Source: Pagrus major (Eukaryota; Chordata; Actinopteri; Spariformes; Sparidae). Taken from it: 64,000 nucleotides of DNA. A model generated the notes under the pieces. It saw nothing but the letters and a program-made list of their open reading frames with translations, did not search any database and had not been told where the DNA came from. This document shows positions 45,915 to 59,300 of the stretch, piece by piece. Position numbers and translations under genes: made by a program. Numbering within the stretch: position 1 is the first letter of the stretch; each line of letters opens with the position of its first letter. The stretch spans positions 13,136,443-13,200,442 of the forward strand of contig NC_133236.1 of assembly GCF_040436345.1 (NCBI RefSeq). The letters are read 5' to 3'.

Positions 45915-47309
45915 TGTGTGAGGTAAGAGGCTGGAAATTGGTAAGAGTGTCTGGGTTTCATCTTGTTAGGCTTTGATGTCACAAACTTGTTCATGCAGTT
46001 AAACCAGACACCACTTTCCTTTAATTGCTGCTCTTATAATCTGTGCTCTCAGTGGTCATGCACTATAATAACCTAATGTGAAAAACCTCCCACATCACTT
46101 TCAATTTCAATCACGCGCTCTTATCATGGTGCATTTTTTATAGATTTTTTTTAACTTGATGTTACATTACACAGTTTGAGACTTTCCAAAGGAACAATTC
46201 AGCTATCTTATATCCTCTTCTGCTATTTGGTGCTTGTGCCTCCGCCATAACAGAAGGGAATTTGAGGTGAGGGTGCAGCTGCTACATGTATGTGGCACAC
46301 AGACTTTCCACCAGCTCTGTCTGCTCACCATAGTGATTCAACAAATAAAACACTGGCACTGCTTTCAAGGGTAAAGATGGCATTGTGTAACAGGCCCTAC
46401 TGTTTGTGCGCCCTCTTTCGCTTCATGTGAAACAAATAAATAAGGAAATAAAAAGGGATTTTGGCTCTCGATTTATTTTGAATTCAATTAAAGCCTTAAA
46501 ATATCGCTCTAACTCAATATGAAACTGACTGAGAAAGTCCCTCTGTCCTTATTTCTGTGCTGTTATGTCATTGCATTAGCAGACTATTAGCAAATAGAAT
46601 AAAAGAAAGACAGAGAGACACACTATCAGTTTTGTTTCCTGGAACATTAGTAATAAGTAAAGCTGAAAACAAAACTAATCCACAGTGGGATTTGTGAGGA
46701 CATGGATACTGAGTTGTATGTGAGCCTGCAGGAGTGTTTTGGGCTTGCAGTGAGCGTAGGCGGGACTCTCCACCCTGTTTTTGTCCTCATGCTCCAATAG
46801 GCAAGAGGTACCTTGTTTCATTTATGAGCACCTAAAGGCCACGTCCTATTTGAAGAGACTGAACACAGTGAATCAACGTAGACTTGTGCCAATATTAAAG
46901 GACACAGCTGAGGACATTTATTGTACACAATCTGCTGGGTTCTTCATTGTAATGCAGTCAGCTGCATTAGCTGCCTTCAGTGACTACAGCCCTACTACAG
47001 GTATGTTAAAGATCTGTGACCAGGCCATCTATTTTTGTATATCTACATGATGGCAGTGTGAGGCCGGCTCTTTATACAGCACGGTTATTCCTCCTCTTTG
47101 AACTCTTTGTTTAAACGTTTGCATGTGTCTACTTGCATCTCTGTGGTAAAGTAAGGGTGCAGGTGGGTGTGTTCTTACTGCAACATGACTAATCAGGCTG
47201 TGGCGGCAGCTAACTAAAATGTTTTGGAAAAAGAATGATTCCTTTGTGGCACTGTGGATCTCACTTGGGTTGACGATTTACTAATCCATGTCTCCTGCCC
47301 CCCTCTGAG
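45915..47309. other. Intergenic upstream of SYNE2
   Basis: No exon recognised. An 89-codon open frame at 46,781-47,050 has no known domain. The SYNE2 promoter may lie here or further left; no CpG island is apparent. Confidence 0.4.
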
Positions 47310-47338
47310 GTTGATCTCGTGTTGTGGTTGGAGACCAC
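47310..47338 (+). other. syne2: SYNE2 5'UTR part of the first coding exon
   Basis: A pyrimidine-rich stretch ending CCCCCCTCTGAG looks like an acceptor just before 47,310, so the exon with the start codon probably begins here and an upstream non-coding exon exists. Confidence 0.5.
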
Positions 47339-50300
47339 ATGGCCTCAGGTGGAGCAGGGGATGACGATGGAGGCATTCCATTGGATATTGACAACGTGCA
47401 CATGCTCCTCCAAGGTCAGTCTATTCCTGTACTTTTGTAGATGTTGTGACATGTGCTGTAGTCGGGAATCACAGTGGTGGCCAAATTATGAACTGTGTTG
47501 AAGAGATACTATTTCAATGTCTCTTGCATCACTTTAATTTGACATATAATAGGTACTATGAACCAAAAGAAGTACCTAAAAAGTAAAAAAGTGAAAGTGG
47601 TGGTGCTTGGTGAGAGTGGAGGTGCAGGAGGTTTACCGGTTTGTCCAGTTTCCTATTGACCAACAACTCTTACTTTCAAAATTCATATTAGCACTAAACA
47701 GCTGTGCCCTCAGGCACACTGAGGACTTTACTTGTGACGGTTTACAAACTTCACTATGATATTGAGGGTACATTTGTGCAGGTTCTGTCTTTATTTTCTC
47801 AGTTGAAACAGACAATGAATGATTTGTTGTTCAGCCCTTCATGCTAAAATTGGAAAACCTGCTATATTTGCGTGAGTCATGCCAAAAAGCTTGCTTGTGA
47901 CTCCATCGCTAATTGGATGAAAGTTCCTGGTCAAACTGGTCTTTAATCACATGACAACACATTGAGTCCGATGACCAATCAAATTGTTCTTCTACTGCAG
48001 ACGGCAAAACTACTGTACAGTAATCATGTCATGTTGGCTATAGTAATTCAAACTTACCTTAAAAGTCACTGTATTCATTGATCGGACTAATCTTTTTCCT
48101 CTCTGTAAGCAGTGCACGTCTTAAAAAGGGAATAAATCTTGCCATGTTTTATGTGAGCGGAAAATAGTCATTCTGATTGCAAGATGTGCAGAATTTTGTC
48201 AATATGGCTTTACACTTTATTTCATGAACACGAAGGAGTCTTCATGATTGTTTATGACTGTTGTCATCAAGTGTCATTTGGTCAACAATGTCACTTTAAA
48301 TGCAGAGTTGACTTCGTTTGAGATGTCTTTGTTATGACAACTTGAGATTAACCAAGACGACATGACCTGCCTTAAACATGTCACGGCAGGCCTAATTATT
48401 AAACTTTAAAAAACTATTTAGCTTTATGTGTTGACATTACATTAAACTGTCATACGTTGGCTGTCATAAGACCATCATTATTGTGTCATGAATATTTTTC
48501 TTGACTTGTCATTAAGTGTCAATAAAAGTTATCACACTGTCAAATGCTTTTGTAACAGTGTCATGAATCATTTTCCTGACCTCAACTACAGTGGTACAAT
48601 TTGAACTCCTCATTAAAAAGGGAATAAGTACCAAAATAATTTCAAGAGTTGTACTTGTTGCCAAAGTAAGATAATTGCTAACTGTAGTTAGCTGTAGCTA
48701 GTTAGTTCAGTTGGCTTTGAAGCTACAGTAGCGCTCCTATTAGCTTTGTCAGTCCTGTGGTGCCAGGAGCCAAAACCCAGTGAGAAAACCATATTCGTTG
48801 TACCCTGTTGTCACAAAATGACACTTTATAACAACAGTCATAAACATTCATGAACACTCCTTCACGTTCATGACAGGTGTCATGTCAAGGTTATGAGGTA
48901 TCACGTCATATGTTTCCTCAATATGTGACGCTTGAAGAACGTGTGCTTTTAAACACAGCTGTGTTTCATTGGTGTCTGGTACCGGCTATATGTTTTTTTT
49001 TAATATAAGCATTTAACTGTGCATCAGGGATATCAGACACAGACACATTTACATACTCTCAAAGTTGTATTTGTTGTAAATTGTGTAAAATCTATGACTG
49101 AGAAAACATGTTTGTCTGATGGCGTCTTACAATGGCCTAAAGCAGGGCGTCATTACTGACATGTTGAAGCCTCTTACTGCTGTTTGTACTGGCCATGTCA
49201 GGTGAACTGCCAGGCTAACTGGGTGGAGTGGGGTGATTAAATGTTGTCATGAGTTTCCTGCCTTGGCAGGCTCTTAAACAAACAGCAGACTCACTGAGTC
49301 AGATTCAGAGCTAAATCTGATCTGCAAGTGTGAGTTTGTCAACCTGAGAGTTAGCCTGTGTGTGTTTTTCTGATTACCTCAGACTAAACATCAAGCTCCG
49401 TTAATTCATTACTGACTGAATCTTTAAATAGTCCCAACAGATTGTTTGTAATTGTAGCAACACTGCACACAGATGCAGAAAGTAGTGGTTAAAGGTTTAC
49501 GAAAGCGATGCAGAATCATATGATTACTGGCAACATCCAGATGTTCATGTTGGATACAGCTATAAGTATTCTTAACAAATTTAATTAAAGTAGTAAAATA
49601 CTTTGACTCAATGCATAAAGTATTTGTAAAATATACAATGGACACAAAAATGGCCATCATTGGCTCCACTCACTCTAAGTATCAATATACTCAGAATAAT
49701 ACCAAAACCACTTGCATATGTCTTTAACATTTCCATCACTTCCATAATACTGTCCTTCAGGAGGCCTTTATAATGTTATATATAGTAAGAGGTTCATGTT
49801 TTGGCAACAGAACCTCAGGATTTGGTCTAGTACCTCTCAAGAACCATGTATGATCAAATCCCTTCACTGTGTGTGTGCATATGTCTGTCAGGAGGTTTAT
49901 TCTAGCTGTGAGCTTGTCGCTGTGTATATCAGCTGTGTGCATGAGTGTCAGTATCTATGTCTGTCGCCGTCCTGGAAGTGGTCCCGTCTTGTAGCCAGAT
50001 CCCAGCCAGTAGCCTTACTTTAGCTTAAAGAGGAAGTCTGCCACTCTGGGTCAACTTGTATTAGAGAAGTAGCCTCTTCACTCATTATATATGGATTTAT
50101 TGGCTATTAGTTATAAGCATGGAGGGTCAAACAGTCATTCAGTCCTCTGATGTCGGTGAGTAGTTTACGGCCAACCTGCAGCTAATATCAGGATGATTTA
50201 TAGATAATTATAGACGTTACAGGAGCACGTTACAGACAGGAAAGATCAGAGAAGGTCAGGTTGCTTTTGAGGAATATACTCAAATGTATTTGACAAATGT

Positions 50301-53300
50301 TCTGTGCATTTGTTTGCATTAGTTGGTGTTTTCAATCCAGCTGGAGTTTAAATGACATAGTTGAGAAAACCCAGGGATGCAGTTAACTAATTAAACACTG
50401 TCTGCACCTATGTGCTACTGCCAACAAACACAAGCTCCCAAAATCCATAAAGAATCATCATTTTTCAATTGAAACTATGTGTGTTTTATGTTACAGCAAT
50501 CCATGTCACTGGTTTTAGTATCCAGTACTTCAACTGTATTGAACAGTGATCATTGAAATGCAATGAGCATAGATTAAAATTTTTTGTCTGTTTCAACAGT
50601 GGAGCATGAACAGATTCAGAAAAGGACATTCACCAACTGGATAAATGCTCAACTCTCAAAGGTATGTTGATGCTGAGTGAGTGAGTGTGTGAAGGAATGA
50701 ACAAGAACTTAGCAGTTGTTAAAGAAAACAAGAAACTGCCAGCACCTGATTTTTATGAAAAAAACAAACAAAAAACATTACAAGTATACGTACGTATTTG
50801 TCAAAATAATCAAAAAAGTTCTTGGATGGTTTTAAAGCTTTGGATACATTATCTAATCTATTTAATGCTTCTTAAAGCAGCGTTTCTGCTGTGGGTAGTT
50901 TCAACTAAAAAAAGATCTGGTGCTTTTAGATTCAACTGTTAAACTGGATATATCTTCTGGAGATGATCTTTATTCCAGTTAAAGTACAGAGTGAATGAGA
51001 GAGGCTGGAGTAGTGATGAAGAGAGTAACACAAGGCTGCAGGTCTACATGCAGCATCAGCATGTAAGAAGGAACTTGTCTCTTCCATGTACTGCACAGCT
51101 TATCTTTCCCTAATATCTGAAATATTCTGTCTGCAGGAGCCAAATTCAATTTGCCACTGAATGTGTATTATTATTTACATGTTTATATGTAGTCAAATGT
51201 GTCTTGTTTTCACCAATTTTTATTATGTTTGGGAGGAGGTGAATCAATATTTTTTGGTTTCATCTACAAGAGGTGTCGATGTGAGCTGTGTGCACCGGAT
51301 AGGAAACACGTGTCGATCTCAGGTTTACACTCTGCATCAAGTTTCAAACAATACACCTGTTGACCTTTAACATAGATTTCTCTTCAGGTTCAGCAAAAGT
51401 TGTCTTCTCTATATTCCAAAACCTACTTTTAATTTGGCTGATGTCTCAAGCAAAACCTAATCAAAAAGATAATTTGATGCTTTTGCTTAGAGTTGAACTG
51501 CTTTTCAGTTTGCAATATTTGGAGACGAGTGAGTGTTAAAGTATAAAAATAATGTTTGGGAGAGCTCTACCCAGGTAGTGTTGAAAAATGACATGACATC
51601 ATGCTGCGGCAGAGCTGTAAATGATATGTAGCGAGCTGCAGACATGCTGACTCATTGTTGAGACAGCAGGGTGCATTGAAGCAGCTCACCGTGGATCTCG
51701 GTGGAAAGAGACCTTGAGCTGCTCGTGACTGTCGCCAGGAGTATAAATAGTGCTTCAGTGAAGCAGGACAGCACGTAATCTGAATCCAGCCACCTCTTCA
51801 TAACCTCAGGTCCATATGACTCCTCGCTAAAATCACCGGTTCATAACCTGTCATCTGTTACAACAATCCACTGACGACCCCCAACAAGAGAGACTTCCTT
51901 TATGTCTCGAGGACAACGGTCACAATTGTGACTTGGCCTAAAGCCTTGACCTGGAAACTTTTAAATGCTCCCAACTCAGTTTCAGTTCAGTTTTGGATGG
52001 ATTTATAGGCTCTGACCTTTTGGGTTGTGGGTGTGTTTGTGAAGCAGCATTTAAAAAAATATCATGTCATGGCAAAATAATTGTTGATGTTATTGTTTCC
52101 CACAAAGTAGATCCCATTTCCCATAAACCCTTTAACTCCCTGGCACACTTTTTTCTTCTGTGCTTTGCTGAACATTTCAGAAATGTTTTTCCATCAGCCT
52201 TTCACTTTTTATTTATCACATGACATGTGAAAACCCTGAACAGCTTCCTGTTTTATACAAAATGATGCAGCACATTTCACACCAAATATGAAACAGTGAC
52301 CCAAGAATATTATATGGATTCATTAACAGCCGTCTAGTTTGTTACCTAATTGATATTTTTACTCAAAATGAATGTTATGTGATGATAAATTGATCTTTAT
52401 GCTGTTATTGCACGTAACATATTTGACAGTACTGTATGTTTGGACTCATGACAAAACTTGAGGAGCTCAGATGCCTTTGTCAGCTCTGCTACTTCCTGTT
52501 TAGAGGTTTAATCGGCTTTGAATGTGCTCAACACCAACATCAGAAAGATCAAAAATAGATAAACCTTCAAAAAGTCAATAAAACAAAACTCGATTGCTGT
52601 TTTGGAATCTTATTGTTAGTTTTATTTTTTCATAATAGGTTACTGCTAATTATAATTTCATGAATAGTCCTGTCACTTATTTTCAATATCCAATATATTT
52701 GGCTTATTTTGCATTTTCTTGTCTTATTGTCTGTTTTATTAAGAATCTGCTGAGATTTAAAAATGAAGACATTTAATACATTTGATTGTAATTTTGAACA
52801 TGCCTCTGTGTTGGTATCTTAGTATCAGTACAGTCAGTATCATCTTCGATTGTAGTAGATGGAACAGGTGAAGTTAATGTTGGATCATCACCTAAGCTCA
52901 CCCGTTCCTTTATTTTGATGTACTGTGCAGCTGGACAGATAAACTAATAAGACTATTTGTGTGCTTTGTTACAGAGATGCCCTCCCTCATTTGTGTCGGA
53001 CCTCTTCTCTGACCTCAGGGATGGGTCGCAGCTGCTCGACCTGCTGGAGGTGATGAGTGGCCAACGGATGGTAAGTTACTACAATGCTAATGATTAGATT
53101 CCAAATCAAAATGAATATTAACGTCACAATTAAGCTGATGCTTGAATTTGTCTCCAAAGAAAAGACAAAGAGGCCGCGGGGTTTTCCAGCAGAGAGCCAA
53201 CATTGAGACAGCGCTAAACTTTCTCAAGAAAAAATCTGTAAGTTTCCACAGAAAAAAACCCCAAACAAACAAACAAAGCATGGCAGCTGACTACAGTTTG

Positions 53301-56300
53301 TGTTATCAACATGTGTTGTATTTGGTTTGTGTAGATCAAACTGGTGAACATCAACATCTCAGATATCATAGATGGACGGCCCTCCATCATCCTCGGACTC
53401 ATATGGACCATCATCCTCCACTGTCATGTGAGTACCAATGCTAAACTAGTGCTCACACACATTCCCCTACTTCTACTTTTGTGAAAGAGAAGAGGAAACT
53501 ACAGCAACAGGATCTTGTACTACATGATTAATAACTTCAAGAACATACAGATTTCAGCCATTTCAAAGATACTGATCATTTGACATACAAGATATTGTTT
53601 TATTGTCTCTGTTTTAGATTGAGGAGTTGGCCAACACTCTCTCCTTCAGCTCTCGTCATTCCTCCCTCGACTCTCTGTCCAGCCTGGACTCCTGGTCTGG
53701 CAGCCCAGTCCCGGCAAGTCCGGTCCCTGGAGGACGGACATCGCCTCTTCACAGACGTTTCAGAGTATCCGCCAAGAAAGCCCTGCTCATGTGGGTCAGG
53801 GACCAATGCCAAAGGTGGTTTTTCTACCATATATATGAATGCTTAAAATTGAATCTTTATCACTGGCAACCTGAAAAGTTTTCTGGGCAGCATGGTGGCA
53901 CTGATCCATCACAGGAGGAATGACAGTTAGTCCTTGACCTGTCTTTGTCAGGTTTGCATGTGTTTCCTTAGTTTGCATGTCTTTTCTCTTAATCAACCTT
54001 TGTCGTAGCACAGTTCAAACACATGCAAAACAGATGGACAAGCTAAATTGCTTGTTGGTAGTAATGATAGAGTCGAAGCAATAACTGGACAATGACTGAT
54101 GTTTTGCGACCACTTCAAGACAGACTGGCTCAGACCCTCTTTGGTGCTTTCTTCTTGTTAATTTGTGTTTATCTCTCTAGGGTTGGCTGCTCTGTCAGTG
54201 TGAGGGACTTCAAGTCAAGCTGGAGAAGCGGAGAGGCCTTCTTGGCCATCCTGTGCTCTCTCAGACCACAGCTGGTGGATCTCTCACTGGTCAGGTCCAG
54301 AAGCAACCAGGAGAACCTGGAAGAGGCATTTCACCTGGCTGAGAGGGAGCTAAACATCCCCCGCCTACTGGAGCCGCAGGGTGAGGCTCATTCAGTAGTG
54401 ACTTATACTGGTTCTCAGTATTTTTAAGGGAATCCTTTAGCTACGATAATTCACTTTGTTCACCCATTTCACCTCAGACAAAACTGTGTGAACTTGATTT
54501 TTATACATAGGATGAGGCGAAACCTGTTGCTTCAGTGGGATAGTCAGGTTAAGCAACAGATTCCTGCTCCTGCGAAGCACTGAGAAAAAGTAGTGTATTA
54601 TTTTTCATCATGTGTAAACCTTTCTGTGTCTTTACCCGAACCCCAGATGTTGACGTGAAAGACCCTGAAGACAAGTCCATTATGACATATGTGGCCCAGT
54701 TTCTGCAGTACTCTAATGACATGCCATCACCTGATGATCATCTGCAGGTAGGAAATGAAACCTTTACTGCAGAACTGACTTCATCTACAACTTGCCTTCT
54801 TGAAAGTTTCTGTCCCTGCTGCATCTCTTTCTTGTTTGAACCCACAATCTCCTGCATGAAACAAACCTTTTCTGACCTTGCCTTTTCCCCCCATGGTGGC
54901 ATTGGTGCAGCTGTTTCCTCTGGTCCAGCCCTCTTTTCTCTCCCTTGAGAACTTGCCTGCTCACTTCACTCCAGCAGTTGCTGTCTCACCAATACGTCAG
55001 GTAGCTGTACACTGGGCAAAGAAGTCCTTCTTCAGTTCATATTTATCAGTCTTTTTAAAAGTCTTTTCTTTCACTCTGTTGCATTGATGATGCAAATCTT
55101 CTTGACAAACAATTCAGCTGCCGTTTATAAGATGGATGGCTATCAATGCACAGGGCTTCTTAAAATTTGAATGGGTCAAAATCTCTTTTCTCTGAAACCT
55201 AGTTGAGGCAAACTCTTAGGTCTGTTTGAGTATGGCACGTGCTTCTTACATTTAGATTAACACAGAAACGTTATTAATGACAGTTTGAATTTTGAAAATG
55301 TAGGTCTCTCCAAGTGAGCGTGCAGAAGAGGTGACTTGCTGGCTGCAGCAAGCCTACCAGGAGCTGTCAGAGTCGCAGACAGCTACAGAGAAGTCAAGCT
55401 TTGCAGAAAAATATCAGGTAAGGTGAAGCAGAAGAGCCGAGAAAAGAAAACGCTGATTTGTGTCTACTATTTATTGTTGTTGTTTAGAAGTTTTAACTGT
55501 TTTTGGATCATTAGGTGTTTCAGAACTTCGCTGATTCCTTCACTGAGCAGAGGAAACCAGTGATGACCCTCCTTGCTTCCATAAGACGCCGTCCTGAGAT
55601 GAGCCAAGAACAGTGTGCTCTCAAGGCAGCATGGGATCGTTTAGAGGAGGAGGTGAGGAAATCTACCTCAGTATAATAAGCAGTATGGTCATACTCTGCA
55701 CCCAGCAGCTTTTTAGTCACTTAAAGTCTTGCTCATTTACTGCCTCCTTTGCAATTTTTTAAACATGTTTCTTGTGTTAAGTGTTTTGTGTTTAGTGCAT
55801 TTGTCTGGGCAAATGCTCCTGAGGCTGCTTTTAATGTGGAAATTGGCTCCTGCTGAGTCCCTTCCTTTATCTCCAGATGTGTTAGACTCATTAGACAACG
55901 TTACAATCAGCAGGTTTGTGCTTATACCAGGTTGTTTATGTGCGTGTCATTACTCAGCTGCAGAGACGTAAAGCAGACCTGGACTTGAGCCTTCCTCCTC
56001 CCCTGGACTCAGTTGTCTTGTGGCTGCAGCGAGCGGAGGCAGCGCTAACAGAAGAGGGAGGAGGAGGGAAAGATCATGCAGATGCTGCCAAAGAAGCAAG
56101 AGTTCAACAGGACACACTAAAGGTTATTTTTAATTTGAATCAAAAATCGAAATGTAACATTTTCTAGACAACTCTGAAGTGGCATATATGCTATGGAATG
56201 AGAATGTCACATCTTGTTTTTTTTGTGCTTATAATCACTTAAATTGTTTGCTGTTTTTTTCTTCAGACTTTAATTAAGCAGATGAGCCACCACGTCGATA

Positions 56301-59300
56301 TCCTTGATACCTACCACAACATGGATGACTCAGGAAATGTAGTAGTGCCACTAGAAAAGTTTGATGAGATAAAAAGACGGTACGTGAAATAATTGTTCAA
56401 CTTCTGTAATTACAAATTTGATTAAAATTAAATCCATAAATCTTTAAGTCTCTATTAAATGTATCTGCAGTTCCGCTCCTGTAAAACACTTACGTAACAC
56501 ATTCACACCTTCTTTGTTTATAAACAGTTTAACCGATATCCGAGTCACAGCCAAGTATCAAGGGATTAAGTTGGAATACCAGGAATCCCGTCACACTGTT
56601 CTGGATCTCCTGGGTCGCATCACTGCTAAGCTTCAGACCTGGAAAGCTCCCTACAGATCTCAGGAGACAGTACTTGTGCTTCTGCAGGACTGGCACGTAA
56701 GTATCTGAAAGAGCTGGATATAAAACCTTGTAACACCAGTTCCAAAAACATACCAGTGGTATAATGTCAAAGTCAAAAACAGCAAAAGTGATGACTTCTG
56801 TTGGTTTGTTGTCTAGGACACAGTGGAGCGGCAAGGACTGCTTTTGATTCTAATGGACGCTCTCCAAAACCTGAAGGAAAAGGCGAATGCTTACACCAGC
56901 AAGGCAGCGCTAGGTATGTGCTAAATGTGTTTTTTATACGAGTTCTGTAAGCTCAGTTTTATCCTTTCATGAAGATTCTTTATTTTCAAAAGGCAAGACT
57001 TGACCTCCACACACTCTTCACTCCCCCAGGTGAAGGTTCTCAGCTTGTCACTCGTCAGGTGAAGGAAGCAGAAAGCGAAGCTGAACTGGTTGCACAGGCT
57101 GTGACAGCTGTCAGGGGGATGATGGAGAGGGTGGTGTCCGCGTGGGAGACCTACAACAACTGCATCACTTCTCTACAGACGTGGTTGGCACAAAAAATAC
57201 ATTCGCACACCCAGTCTCCTGCTGCAGGGACGCAGGTAATCTCACCTTTATTTGGGAATTTTGTCAATGAATACCTCTAAAAGATTCCTTTATGACTCTC
57301 ACTATTAAGTCTAGTGTGAAAGCTGCACCAACCAATGTTAATGTGTTAGATTACTGTATATCCCCTTGCGGTAAATCACAACTGATGACTGCAGAAGAGA
57401 AGCTTTGGATCCACCTGATTTTTTTATCTTATGGTTTGGTTTCTGTAGGGTATGAGTGAGTGGACATCATGTCAGGCTAAGCTAAACGAGGCAGGGAACT
57501 TACTCATCGAACTGACAGAATCTTCAACCAGCCTCGCTCTGGCTGAGCAACTCAGCAAGGTCAACATGCAGTGGGCTGAATGTATGAAGAAGACAATGTT
57601 TGTAAGTATGCATGTTCTCATTGCTCTTTCCATTGTAGTACAGATTTTTAATGAAGGTACAGTTCAGATGAAATTCATGTATAGGATTTTAAATGTTCAA
57701 AATTTACCTTCTTAAATAGTGTTGCAGGACATAAAGGTTGTTACTCATGAAGCACGTCTTTCTTAGGAAGTATCATCAGAGCCCAGTGTCGGTCCCCTCT
57801 GTTTTCAAATGGTGCATTCACTGACCCAGGAGGCCAGCCAGCTTCTGAGGCAGCCACTGGATGTGGCTTCTGTCCCACTGAAGGCTAACAGACAGAAACT
57901 ACAGGTTGGCAAAGTTACAAGTGGATGGATAAAAATAAACATACAAATATAGACACAGTTTTTGAAAAGTCTTTCTGAAACGTTATACTTTCTTTTATTA
58001 GCTACTGAGTAAGAAGATGGCCGACGTGGACCTTTCATCTCTTAGTTCATCCCCAGACTTTCAAACAAGCCACATAGAGAACCTCATGCAAACTCTCCCA
58101 CAGGTACTATGCTGCAAAAAGCTGTGACTAACTGTAATGCATTTTAACATCATTTCATTTTCCATTTTTTGACTATGAATTGTTTCAATCAAAACATTTC
58201 CATAAGATTAGTTATTGATATATTATCCTATTATTGGTATTATGTTGTAGTATGACAAAGTAAGGATAGGCTTCACTCCTAATTGCTTGTACATGTACAT
58301 TAGATGCTTGCTGAAGCAGAGAGGAGCTGTGGAGAGCTGCAGAAGGCTGCGTCCTTGCTGGAGGGCCATCTGGCTGAGCTGGATCACTGGAGCACAGAGG
58401 CCCTTGACTGTCACCAGCACCTAAAGGAGAAAAAACACAGAGGACGCTCTGCAGTGGAATCTACAGCCAAAGTCAGCAAATCACAGCTTTCTGCACCTTC
58501 AAACTAGGCATTATTTTGTTTTTTGTTGAAGGCATCACAAATAATCCTAGAGCCCGTTTCAGAAAAGCATTTGTTAACGTGGATATTGCAAGTGATGGCA
58601 GTGTTACAATTCACAAATGACTGTCGCTCTCAAATTGTGGATACATTTTAGAGTCTTGTTTGGTTTCGGTCCATAAAATGAAACATTACAGTACAGATAA
58701 TCAAATATAGGCTATATAATCTTTTCTAGGTCCTGGTCTCCCGAGGCTTGCAGCTGGAGAGCCAGGTTGTAATGGAGGGACAGGATCTGCAGGACCTTGT
58801 GGCACAAGTACAGAAAACTTCTCCTCTGCAGCACCTCAGTACTTCTGTCATGCAGGATAGGATCTCAGAGGCAGTCTCTCACTGCCAGGTGAGTTAAATC
58901 AATGTAAATAACCTCTAAAAATAACCTAACTTTTTAAGTTCTTCAACACTTATATTTATATGAGACAATAACATTTGTATATGTTTTATTTTTTCAGGAG
59001 ATTCTTGAGAGGTTTGCTTCCCTTGGGTTTCTGCGACATGTTGAAACAGCCGATCAGATGCAGAGGCAGCCACAGTCGGGTTTTTTGGTTGTGGCCAGAA
59101 CCAAACATGTAGACCAAGTTGGAAATGTTATGCTGCAAACTCAAGACCCAAATCAGGTTTTAGCTGAGAGCCCATCTCAGACACCTCAACAAAGAACAAG
59201 AGGTCTCCAAGGCTGGCCTGAAAAACAGCACATGAACACACAGGAGGAACCATCCATTGTTATACCACATGTTCAAATCCAGATGCTGCCTCAGCGTTTG

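Noticed and set aside
46781-47050. 89-codon plus-strand frame upstream of SYNE2
   Set aside because: It does not join in frame to the SYNE2 start exon and resembles no known protein.
47339-54747. Alternative identity of the CH-domain gene as SYNE1 or CLMN
   Set aside because: Motifs such as [20 protein letters not shown] and the MAS... start followed by the acidic DIDN segment fit SYNE2 best, and spectrin-like repeats follow, which CLMN lacks.
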